Shown here in pieces: positions 8,498-15,288 of a stretch of DNA of 19,433 nt (position 1 is the stretch's first letter; the number at the start of each line of letters is the position of its first letter). Made by a program: the position numbers and the translations under genes. The notes below the pieces were generated by a model, which was given only the letters and a program-made list of their open reading frames with translations, did not search any database and had not been told where the DNA came from. Source of the DNA: JASBZA01 sp964392065 (GTDB taxonomy: Bacteria; Bacillota; Clostridia; Saccharofermentanales; Fastidiosipilaceae); contig CAYMOG010000027.1 in assembly GCA_964392065.1 (NCBI GenBank), positions 1 to 19,433 of the forward strand. The letters are read 5' to 3'.

Positions 8498-10126
8498 ATG
8501 GCAGAATTACATTTGAATCTTAATGCGATTCAAGAAAACAAGGATGACTGGGAGAAGCAAGGGTTTGAGCTTCCGAGTTATGCTATTGAGAAAGTGAGAC
8601 AGCATACGATCTCGCATCCCCATTGGCTACATTTCGGAGCAGGGAATATATTCCGTGCTTTTCCAGCTAGAGTACAAGATGAGCTACTAGACCGTGGAGA
8701 AGATGATACAGGAATTCTTGTAGCAGAAACCTTTCGTGCAGGTAAATTAGATGCTATTTTCACTCCGTATGATAATTTAAGCACAGCAGTAACGCTGAAG
8801 TCGGATGGTACACTTGATATACGTGTAATTGGCGCTATTGCCGAAACCATTAAGGCAGATGGTACGTCCGCTGAAGACTGGGCGCGTTTAGAAGAAGTCT
8901 TTAAGAGTCAGTCTCTAGCTGTAGTAAGCTTCACGATAACAGAGAAGGGCTATAATATTAAAGACGGACTTGGTGCCTATCCAGAACGTGTATTAGCAGA
9001 ATTCCAAGATTCTAATATGCAATCAACGAATACAATGGGCATCGTTGCTAAACTTCTTTATGCGCGTTATCAAGCGGGTGGTTTCCCCCTTACTCTTGTA
9101 AGTATGGATAATGTTTCCCATAACGGAGATTTATTGAGAGCCGCTGTGTTGGCTTATGCGGAAGCGTGGACAAAGAATGAATTCGCTGACGAAGGTTTCT
9201 ATGCCTATGTCTCCAATCCTGAAGTGGTTAGTTTCCCATGGTCCATGATTGATAAGATTACTCCTGTAGCCGATCCGTCGATTGGCGCTCTGTTACGTGA
9301 GAAGGGCTATATGGATATTGAAGGTCAAGAGTGGGAAGGCGTTCCTCAGGCACCTTCATATGCCAATGCGGAAGAAACGGAATACTTAGTAATCGAAGAT
9401 GCATTCCGGAATGGACGTCCTAAATGGGACCATGGTGGTGTGATATTTACAGACCGAGATACTGTGGATCGCGTGGAAACGATGAAGGTCACGACGTGTT
9501 TAAATCCTTTACATACAGCACTTGCAGTTTATGGATGCCTTCTTGATTATAATTATATCCACGAACAAATGAAAGACGATGACCTCGTGAATCTTATTAA
9601 GGGCGTAGGGTATGTAGAAGGGCTTCCTGTTGTAGTAAATCCAGGTATTCTTGATCCTAAGGCATTCATCGATACTGTCATAGAAGAAAGGTTACCGAAT
9701 CCATTCTTACCGGATACGCCACAGAGAATTGCTACAGATACGTCTCAGAAAATCGCCATCCGTTATGGGAAAACCTTAACAAATTATCTCGCAGAAGATG
9801 CAAATAAGCTTCAAGACTTGGTATTTATTCCTTCTGTTCTGGCAGGGTGGCTTCGTTATCTACTAGGTGTAAATGACAAAGGAGAAACGATGACCTTATC
9901 GTCAGATCCTATGCTTGCAGATATGCAGGTGGCTTTGGCAGAAGTAGGTTTCGGAAATAATACGCATGTCGATGGCGTTTTGCGTGCTATCTTGGCGAAT
10001 GAGAGCCTATTCGGAGTTGATCTAGAAGAAGCGGGTCTAGTTGAAAAAATCATTACTATATTTAAAAAGTTAAATGAGGGTCCAGGGGCAGTAAGAGAAT
10101 ATCTAGTGTCCTTACCCAGAGTATAA
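8498..10126 (+). CDS. uxuB: D-fructuronate reductase (mannitol dehydrogenase family)
   Basis: Reduces D-fructuronate to D-mannonate with NADH in hexuronate catabolism; cytoplasmic. The 542-residue product is a polyol-specific long-chain dehydrogenase. The N-terminal dinucleotide-binding start HFGAGNIFRAFPARVQDELLD (about 45-65) is followed by SMDNVSHNG (202-210), a block typical of this family (C/M-DN-x-x-x-NG). The catalytic stretch MKVTTCLNPLHTALA contains Lys330, Asn336 and His339. ATG 8498 follows AAGGAGG (8486-8492) by 5 bases. It heads the operon, and the mannonate dehydratase directly downstream settles fructuronate over mannitol or tagaturonate as the likely substrate. Glucuronate isomerase (UxaC) and an importer are not in the window. 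Confidence 0.92.
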   Translation: MAELHLNLNAIQENKDDWEKQGFELPSYAIEKVRQHTISHPHWLHFGAGNIFRAFPARVQDELLDRGEDDTGILVAETFRAGKLDAIFTPYDNLSTAVTLKSDGTLDIRVIGAIAETIKADGTSAEDWARLEEVFKSQSLAVVSFTITEKGYNIKDGLGAYPERVLAEFQDSNMQSTNTMGIVAKLLYARYQAGGFPLTLVSMDNVSHNGDLLRAAVLAYAEAWTKNEFADEGFYAYVSNPEVVSFPWSMIDKITPVADPSIGALLREKGYMDIEGQEWEGVPQAPSYANAEETEYLVIEDAFRNGRPKWDHGGVIFTDRDTVDRVETMKVTTCLNPLHTALAVYGCLLDYNYIHEQMKDDDLVNLIKGVGYVEGLPVVVNPGILDPKAFIDTVIEERLPNPFLPDTPQRIATDTSQKIAIRYGKTLTNYLAEDANKLQDLVFIPSVLAGWLRYLLGVNDKGETMTLSSDPMLADMQVALAEVGFGNNTHVDGVLRAILANESLFGVDLEEAGLVEKIITIFKKLNEGPGAVREYLVSLPRV

Positions 10127-10145
10127 AGAATAGGAGGAAAGCATT

Positions 10146-11219
10146 ATGAAAATGACGTTTCGTTGGTATGGCGAAGGAAATGATCCTGTAAGCTTGAAGT
10201 TTATTAAGCAAATTCCCGGTATGACTGGAATTATGGGGCTCTTAGACAACTATCCTGCAGGAGAAGTATGGCCTGATGAGGTCATCGCAGAATATGTGAA
10301 AATGGTAAACGATGCAGGGCTTGAAGTGGAAATTATTGAGTCGGTAAATGTCCATGAAGATATTAAAATGGGTTTACCTACAAGAGATCAGTATATTGAG
10401 AATTATAAGACCACAATTAGAAACCTTGCGAAGCATGGCATTAAGGTTATTATTTATAATTTCATGCCAGTATTCGATTGGCTGAAGACGGACTTAGGTA
10501 AAGAATTAGAAGATGGTTCTAATACTTTATATTATGATGAAGAAGATATTAAAGGTATGACCCCTCAGGAAATCGTGAAGCGTACCGCTGAGAAATCCGG
10601 TGGTTATACATTGCCAGGCTGGGAAGCCGATCGCTTAGATGAATTGGATAAAACCCTGGAGTTATATAAAGATATCGACGCTGATAAGTTAAGAGAAAAT
10701 TATAAATACTTCTTGGAGCAAGTGGTTCCTGTATGTGAAGAGGTTGGCGTACGTATGGCCTGTCATCCTGATGATCCAGCATGGCCCGTATTCGGAATCC
10801 CTAGAATCGCCCACACAGTGGAACAGTTTGATCAAATTCTAGATCTTGTTGATAGTCCTGCAAACTCTCTATGCTTATGTACAGGTTCTCTAGGTTCTAA
10901 TCCAGAACTTGACGTGGCCGCTGCAATCCGTCACTTCGGTGAAAGAGGAAGAATTGCTGCTATGCATGTACGTAATGTGAAGCACTTAGGCGACCGTAAG
11001 TTCTATGAGGCAGCCCACTTATCCAGTGCAGGGAGTTTGGATATGTATGAAATTATGAAGGCTGTTCATGATACGGCTCCAGACATCTATTTGCGTCCTG
11101 ACCATGGTCGTATGATTTGGGATGAAAAGGGTAGAGCAGGTTACGGTCTATATGATCGTGCACTAGGAGCAACTTATATTAATGGATTATGGGAAGCAAT
11201 TGAAAAAGCTTCAAAATAA
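10146..11219 (+). CDS. uxuA: D-mannonate dehydratase
   Basis: Dehydrates D-mannonate to 2-keto-3-deoxy-D-gluconate (KDG), using a divalent metal; cytoplasmic TIM-barrel enzyme. The 357-residue product has the UxuA N-terminus (MKMTFRWYGEGNDPVSL), the VIIYNFMPVFDWLKTDL segment (about 100-116), a metal-site CHPDDP motif near residue 206, the LCLCTGSLG segment near 243, HVRNV near 276, and YLRPDHGR near the C-terminus. Length fits the family. SD AGGAGG (10132-10137) is 8 bases before ATG 10146, and only 19 bases separate it from uxuB. Its substrate is the upstream enzyme's product and its product feeds the two genes that follow. Confidence 0.95.
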   Translation: MKMTFRWYGEGNDPVSLKFIKQIPGMTGIMGLLDNYPAGEVWPDEVIAEYVKMVNDAGLEVEIIESVNVHEDIKMGLPTRDQYIENYKTTIRNLAKHGIKVIIYNFMPVFDWLKTDLGKELEDGSNTLYYDEEDIKGMTPQEIVKRTAEKSGGYTLPGWEADRLDELDKTLELYKDIDADKLRENYKYFLEQVVPVCEEVGVRMACHPDDPAWPVFGIPRIAHTVEQFDQILDLVDSPANSLCLCTGSLGSNPELDVAAAIRHFGERGRIAAMHVRNVKHLGDRKFYEAAHLSSAGSLDMYEIMKAVHDTAPDIYLRPDHGRMIWDEKGRAGYGLYDRALGATYINGLWEAIEKASK

Positions 11220-11232
11220 GAAGGGAATGTTT

Positions 11233-11862
11233 ATGTACGAATTGTTAGAGGGCCACGGTGTTGTGCCCGTCATTAAGTTTAGTGATAAGAAGGAAGTTTT
11301 ACCTCTGGCCGATGCCTTGGCTGCAGGTGGAATTAAGATTATGGAAATCACCTTTCGCAGTGATGTTGCGGCAGAAGCCATTCGCATGGTAGCCGAAGAG
11401 CGTCCCGATATAGTGGTTGGTGCAGGTACAGTAACGACTATGGAGCAGTTAGAGCAGGCCCATACTGCGGGAGCGAAGTTTATTGTTTCACCTGGTTTAA
11501 ATCCGGAAATTGTTCAAGCCGGTTTAGATAAGGGTTTGATCATGCTACCTGGTGTCATTACACCATCTGAAGTGATGCAAGGTATTAGCCTAGGCTTAAA
11601 TGTTTTGAAGTATTTCCCAGCGTCAGACTTCAATGCGCTTAAGGTACTCAAATCCTATTCGGCTGTATTTGCTGACATTAAGTTCATGCCAACAGGTGGT
11701 GTGAATGCCGAAAATATGAGTGAATTCCTAGCACTCCCTAATATTTTTGCTATAGGGGGATCTTGGATGGTAAACGCAAAAATGATTCAGGGCGAAATGT
11801 GGGATGAGATTTCTAAGCTCAGCAAAGAAGCTACTGAAATATATCAACAAATGAAGAAATAA
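11233..11862 (+). CDS. eda: KDPG (2-keto-3-deoxy-6-phosphogluconate) aldolase
   Basis: Class I aldolase splitting KDPG into pyruvate and glyceraldehyde-3-phosphate, the last step of this pathway. I choose ATG 11233 because the SD-like AGAAGGG (11219-11225) lies 7 bases before it; ATG 11227 would be only 1 base away, and a start at 11182 would lie well inside uxuA. The 209-residue product has the full alpha/beta-barrel: EITFRS with Glu39 as the catalytic acid/base, GAGTV (63-67), SPG (86-88), LPGVITPSE (105-113), the Schiff-base Lys126 in LKYFPAS, and phosphate-binding PTGGV and GGSWMV near the end. The SD overlaps the uxuA stop, so the genes are translationally linked. Confidence 0.95.
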   Translation: MYELLEGHGVVPVIKFSDKKEVLPLADALAAGGIKIMEITFRSDVAAEAIRMVAEERPDIVVGAGTVTTMEQLEQAHTAGAKFIVSPGLNPEIVQAGLDKGLIMLPGVITPSEVMQGISLGLNVLKYFPASDFNALKVLKSYSAVFADIKFMPTGGVNAENMSEFLALPNIFAIGGSWMVNAKMIQGEMWDEISKLSKEATEIYQQMKK

Positions 11863-11877
11863 GGGGTTTAATAGAAA

Positions 11878-12966
11878 ATGAAACTAGAACTAAGACCAAG
11901 AGAAGAATGTAAGTATGATGCGATTTCCCTCGGGGAAGTTATGCTTCGGTTAGATCCAGGTGAAGGAAGGGTTCGTAATGCGCGCCAGTTCACAGCTTGG
12001 GAAGGCGGCGGTGAGTATAACGTTACGCGTGGTTTGAGACGATGCTTCGGTTTGCGTACAGCGGTTGTAACGGCTTTGGCAAAAAATGACATCGGCTATC
12101 TCGTTGAGGACTTAATTCTTCAAGGTGGCGTGGCTACGGAATACATCCATTGGGCGGATTTTGACGGTATCGGTAGAGAGTCTCGTAATGGCTTGAACTT
12201 CACGGAACGTGGTTTCGGTGTACGTGGTGCGATTGGCGTTTCAGATCGTGCGAATACGGCTGTTAGTCAATTGAAACCTGGTATGATTGATTGGGAGAAA
12301 ATCTTCGGTGAAGATGGTGTCCGTTGGTTCCATACGGGTGGTATTTTTGCTGCACTATCGGAATCTACTGCGGAAGTCGTGATCGAAGCAGTGAAGACTG
12401 CGAAAAAATACGGCACGATAGTTAGTTATGACTTAAATTATCGTCCATCACTCTGGGGTGCTATTGGTGGTCAGGAAAAAGCGCAAGAAGTAAATAAAGA
12501 AATTGCGAAATATATCGATGTCATGATTGGTAATGAAGAAGATTTCGGTGCTTGTTTAGGTTTCGATACGGGTAGTGACTTAGATACTTTAAACTTAGAA
12601 GGTTATAAGGCCATGCTCCATGAAGTATCGGAAACGTATCCGAATTTCCTAGTTATTGGTAACACGCTGCGTGAAGTGCACTCTGCTTCCGATAATGACT
12701 GGTCAGCGTTCTGTTATGCAGATGGTGAAATTTATAAAGCTAAACAATACGATCACTTGGAAATTTTAGATCGTGTAGGCGGAGGCGATAGTTTCGCTTC
12801 AGGTCTGATCTATGGGCTAATGGAACACGGTGATGCAGAATTGGCTGTTAACTACGGTGCGGCACACGGTGCACTAGCCATGACGACAGCGGGTGATACA
12901 TCGACAGCACGTGTTGAAGAAGTAGAACGTCTCATGGGTGGCGGTAGCGCTCGAGTTGTCCGTTAG
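11878..12966 (+). CDS. kdgK: 2-keto-3-deoxygluconate kinase (PfkB family)
   Basis: Phosphorylates KDG to KDPG with ATP, linking the dehydratase to the aldolase. The 362-residue product carries the ribokinase/PfkB pattern: an N-terminal LGEVMLRLDP, a GGGEYNVTRGL substrate-binding segment (about 43-53), and the C-terminal PfkB signature DRVGGGDSFASG with Asp304 as catalytic base. Length is slightly above the usual 310-340, with an extra N-terminal stretch before the first strand. The SD is weaker than its neighbours' (AAGGGG, 11861-11866, 11 bases before ATG 11878). KDG specificity is inferred from the operon; sequence alone would also allow fructokinase. A strong terminator follows about 45 bases after the stop. 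Confidence 0.9.
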   Translation: MKLELRPREECKYDAISLGEVMLRLDPGEGRVRNARQFTAWEGGGEYNVTRGLRRCFGLRTAVVTALAKNDIGYLVEDLILQGGVATEYIHWADFDGIGRESRNGLNFTERGFGVRGAIGVSDRANTAVSQLKPGMIDWEKIFGEDGVRWFHTGGIFAALSESTAEVVIEAVKTAKKYGTIVSYDLNYRPSLWGAIGGQEKAQEVNKEIAKYIDVMIGNEEDFGACLGFDTGSDLDTLNLEGYKAMLHEVSETYPNFLVIGNTLREVHSASDNDWSAFCYADGEIYKAKQYDHLEILDRVGGGDSFASGLIYGLMEHGDAELAVNYGAAHGALAMTTAGDTSTARVEEVERLMGGGSARVVR

Positions 12967-13012
12967 TAGAGAGTGTTTTATTACAGTTTGACTATTGTAG
13001 AATAAATATAAG

Positions 13013-13055
13013 AAGAGGTCGGTTAAGGATAAGCCGACCTCTTTTCTCTTTTTAT
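13013..13055 (+). terminator. Rho-independent terminator of the hexuronate operon
   Basis: AAGAGGTCGG (13013-13022) pairs perfectly with CCGACCTCTT (13034-13043), extended by a T.G and a T-A pair, and is followed by TTTTCTCTTTTTAT. It lies between kdgK and the convergent rpsD. The minus-strand side has only a broken U-run, so it may serve rpsD weakly. Confidence 0.9.
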
Positions 13056-13651
13056 AGACTCTTAGAGTAGAATTCTACGACGAGTTGTAAATCTAGATTT
13101 AATTGAAGTTCTTCAGGGATAGGTTCGTTGACCAGTTTGACTTGGTAGTCTTCCTTTTTCTCGATGAAAGAGTAGGAGGAGGGATAGAAATCTTGATAAA
13201 TCTCTTTAAATTGCTCAGTTCTGGATTTCTCACGAAGGGCGATGGTCTGTCCAGGACTTACTTGATAAGAAGGGATGTTTACTTTATTCCCATCGACTTC
13301 GAAGTGGCTATGATTGACCATCTGTCTAGCCATTGCGAGTGTGGGAGCGAAACCTGATCTGAAAACGACATGATCTAGGCGACTGGCTAACATCGTGACC
13401 AGCACATCGGCAACCTTACGTTCGCCTGCTGTACGCTTAGCCTTGCGCATATAGTTTCGCATTTGTTTTTCCATTACGCCGAAGTGAGCAGCCAGCCGTT
13501 GTTTCTCTAGTAACTGCTTACCGTATTCACTTAATTTGCCGTCATCTCTTGCCATGCCTCTTTGCATTCTTTTCATTGCTTTGGGGTGGCCCGTATAGTT
13601 AATACCTAATCTTCTGGAGCGTTTGAAACGTGCTCCCATTTTCTTTGCCAT
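13052..13651 (-). CDS. rpsD: 30S ribosomal protein S4
   Basis: Primary 16S rRNA-binding protein that starts assembly of the small-subunit body; in bacteria it also often represses its own mRNA. The 199-residue product has the S4 N-terminal domain (RFKRSRRLGINYTG) and an S4 RNA-binding domain (SRLDHVVFRSGFAPTLAMAR, about 90-109, then MVNHSHFEVDG). It has no cysteines, so it is the zinc-free form. A GAGGAG SD precedes the ATG. It stands alone rather than in the alpha operon, as in Bacillus, and converges on the hexuronate operon. Confidence 0.97.
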   Translation of the reverse strand: MAKKMGARFKRSRRLGINYTGHPKAMKRMQRGMARDDGKLSEYGKQLLEKQRLAAHFGVMEKQMRNYMRKAKRTAGERKVADVLVTMLASRLDHVVFRSGFAPTLAMARQMVNHSHFEVDGNKVNIPSYQVSPGQTIALREKSRTEQFKEIYQDFYPSSYSFIEKKEDYQVKLVNEPIPEELQLNLDLQLVVEFYSKSL

Positions 13652-13807
13652 ATGTTAATTTCTCCTCGTGTGTATAAGGCATATATGCCCCTAGACCTAC
13701 CTATCGCGGTAAGATAAAGAAGGTAATTTCGTGTTGGGTTCGTATTCTATTTTTAGCATCGGAGCAGCCTATTCCGAAGGTTTCTACATTTGAAGTGAAA
13801 TTTACCG
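13652..13807 (-). promoter_or_regulatory. rpsD 5' leader, possible S4 autoregulatory RNA
   Basis: About 155 bases separate the predicted transcription start from the ATG, far more than an SD needs. The leader holds the self-complementary GGCATATATGCC (13678-13689), a short TACC/GGTA hairpin beside it and a CGGA/TCCG pair further upstream. Stand-alone rpsD genes in Firmicutes commonly carry an S4-binding leader; I cannot confirm that fold by eye. Confidence 0.35.
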
Positions 13808-13813
13808 TTGCTA

Positions 13814-13840
13814 ATTATAAGTTTTATGGTTTAGTTTCAA
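13814..13840 (-). promoter_or_regulatory. Promoter of rpsD
   Basis: On the minus strand, TTGAAA (13835-13840) and a perfect TATAAT (13814-13819) are separated by 15 bases, which is short. TTACCGTT followed by AATTAT occurs here (13802-13818) and again at 13872-13889. No ORF is seen between 13652 and 14027. Confidence 0.5.
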
Positions 13841-13946
13841 GTGATATTTGCTACGCTAGAAAAGTATTCTCTTACCGTTCGATAATTATCAAAAAATTAA
13901 TACTGAGACGAGAATAATTCTAAGCATTTACAAGATGTTTTCTGGA

Positions 13947-13975
13947 TTGCTATGGGAAATATACGCTATTATAAT
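13947..13975 (+). promoter_or_regulatory. Consensus-like promoter of a small transcription unit
   Basis: TTGCTA (13947-13952), a 17-base spacer and a perfect TATAAT (13970-13975). It is divergent from rpsD and drives the unit ending at the terminator near 14270. A 10-base palindrome, GATAATTATC (13881-13890), lies between the two promoters. Confidence 0.7.
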
Positions 13976-14027
13976 AATAAATAAATACTTTATACGAGAT
14001 TCGAATTGAGATAAATGGAGCAATGTT

Positions 14028-14159
14028 ATGAAAATTTTATTTCTAAAAACGCGCTATCTAGATTTCTATAAGGAAGATAGCGAGGATCAGAAGGTAGAGG
14101 CGATCTTAGAGGAATCTGCGCAGCCGGGCTTTGGCCAAGAAGAAGAATATTCTCATTAA
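14028..14159 (+). CDS. Small ORF of 43 codons, unknown (or part of a structured RNA)
   Basis: ATG 14028 follows a modest TGGAG SD (14016-14020) by 7 bases. The predicted 43-residue peptide starts with a short hydrophobic run (MKILFLKTRYLDFY) and is then acidic, ending in a Gln/Glu-rich tail. I do not recognise it. It has its own consensus-like promoter about 50 bases upstream and a terminator about 65 bases downstream, so it is a complete small unit. The coding region contains an 8-bp perfect inverted repeat (CGCTATCT at 14052-14059 and AGATAGCG at 14075-14082), and another hairpin (14167-14187) follows the stop. The transcript may therefore act as RNA rather than, or as well as, mRNA. Confidence 0.5.
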   Translation: MKILFLKTRYLDFYKEDSEDQKVEAILEESAQPGFGQEEEYSH

Positions 14160-14222
14160 TTTAAAAGAAGAACCTTCAGGCTTCTTCCCAGAAAGATAAA
14201 TCATTATATAAATTTAGTAGGC

Positions 14223-14270
14223 TTCTCTCACCATGGTTTCTGTCTGTGGTGAGAGAATTCTTATTTTGTT
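14223..14270 (+). terminator. Rho-independent terminator of the small unit
   Basis: TTCTCTCACCA (14223-14233) pairs perfectly over 11 bp with TGGTGAGAGAA (14247-14257), with a 13-base loop, and is followed by TTCTTATTTTGTT. Confidence 0.85.
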
Positions 14271-14320
14271 AAAAATTTCTTTCTCTATCCTTGCTATCAT
14301 TTTAGCTCAGGAGGAATAAA

Positions 14321-15214
14321 ATGAGTAAGAAATTATTAAATTTAGTAGTTGCTGGTGCTCTAGCCATAAGCATTACAGCGTGTACTACCCAGTCATCGGA
14401 TACGACTACGACAGAGGCTACCGTAACGGGTACTAATACAAGTTCGAGTGCTGAAGTTACGACAAGCGTGGAAGGTTCAGAGTCTAGCATGAGTAGTGAA
14501 GAGACTACGTCAGAAGTGCGCTCAAGTACAGTAGAAGAAACCTCAACGGAAGTAAGTTCTTCTTCAGAAGAAACCTCAACGGAAGTAAGTTCTTCTTCAG
14601 AAGAAACTTCAATCGAGACAGAGCCAGCTACGTCTTCCATGGCTGCTGTAAATGGTGAGGAAACTCCAGTGCTTGACTCTGAGTTTGTATCGCCAGCGGC
14701 TATAGGAGATTGGCAGATAGGGAAGCGTTTAAGTACAGTAGATAACGCTATGCATGAAGTGTATTTCCGTGTTACGGGTGTGAATCGAAATGCAGAAGAC
14801 GTTAAGTCTGTAGTGGACGCTTATAATGAAACTGCGGAATCGAAACTGGTTAACCTAAGTGACGAATTCTTAAATTATGGTTTAATTGAGTATGAAGTGT
14901 TCTTCCCCGAAGACTTTCCAGCAAGTGCCGAAGGCATTACCATGGCGAATTTGAATTTCAAGATTGCAGATGTTTCCGGTGAAGAGCTAGAGTATGAAGG
15001 GCAGACCTTCGCAGGTGTAGCGGATACCATTGATGTGACGGAAGAGTCAGAAACGGTGCGTACCCCCGGATCTTTATATGAAGGAAAGTCTGTATTTAAG
15101 ATTTTCGATACAGTAGAAGAATTTAGTATCGTATTGCGTTATTTCTCAGATGGTGAGAATCAAGTGGCAGTGACTAGAGTACAAGTACCTGCTGGTGAAA
15201 CGAGCGCAGAATAG
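14321..15214 (+). CDS. Ser/Thr/Glu-rich lipoprotein of unknown function
   Basis: Predicted surface lipoprotein of 297 residues. A type II signal peptide (MSKKLLNLVVAGALAISITAC) places the lipidated cysteine at 21. A low-complexity Ser/Thr/Glu linker (about 22-110) follows, containing tandem 11-residue units, and then a folded-looking, acidic C-terminal domain (about 120-290) rich in alternating beta-type sequence. It resembles the small Ig-like lipoprotein domains of Firmicutes, but I cannot name a family. SD AGGAGG (14309-14314) lies 6 bases before the ATG. An extended -10 (TGCTATCAT, 14292-14300) could start a very short leader. Strong terminators on both sides make it monocistronic. The linker probably spans the cell wall; the ligand is unknown. 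Confidence 0.88.
   Translation: MSKKLLNLVVAGALAISITACTTQSSDTTTTEATVTGTNTSSSAEVTTSVEGSESSMSSEETTSEVRSSTVEETSTEVSSSSEETSTEVSSSSEETSIETEPATSSMAAVNGEETPVLDSEFVSPAAIGDWQIGKRLSTVDNAMHEVYFRVTGVNRNAEDVKSVVDAYNETAESKLVNLSDEFLNYGLIEYEVFFPEDFPASAEGITMANLNFKIADVSGEELEYEGQTFAGVADTIDVTEESETVRTPGSLYEGKSVFKIFDTVEEFSIVLRYFSDGENQVAVTRVQVPAGETSAE
14534..14612 (+). repeat. 33-bp tandem repeat in the lipoprotein linker
   Basis: Two identical 33-base copies (14534-14566 and 14567-14599) encode EETSTEVSSSS twice; a third partial, diverged copy follows. Identity at the DNA level suggests recent duplication and a length-variable linker. Confidence 0.9.
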
Positions 15215-15246
15215 ATTATAAGATACAATCTAGTGCATGCTTAGAG

Positions 15247-15288
15247 AGCTACTCTTCAGTACAGTCTGAAGAGTAGCTTGTTTTATTT
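15247..15288 (+). terminator. Rho-independent terminator after the lipoprotein gene
   Basis: AGCTACTCTTCAG (15247-15259) pairs perfectly over 13 bp with CTGAAGAGTAGCT (15266-15278), with a 6-base loop, then TGTTTTATTT. It overlaps the extreme 3' end of the convergent broken gene. The minus-strand side lacks a U-run. Confidence 0.9.

Noticed and set aside
14534..14612. CRISPR-like repeat array
   Set aside because: The units are contiguous, without spacers, and in frame within a coding linker.
14302..14640. Minus-strand 112-residue ORF opposite the lipoprotein gene
   Set aside because: It is the mirror of the Ser/Thr/Glu repeat region and has no SD-supported start; the plus-strand gene has a lipobox, SD and terminator.
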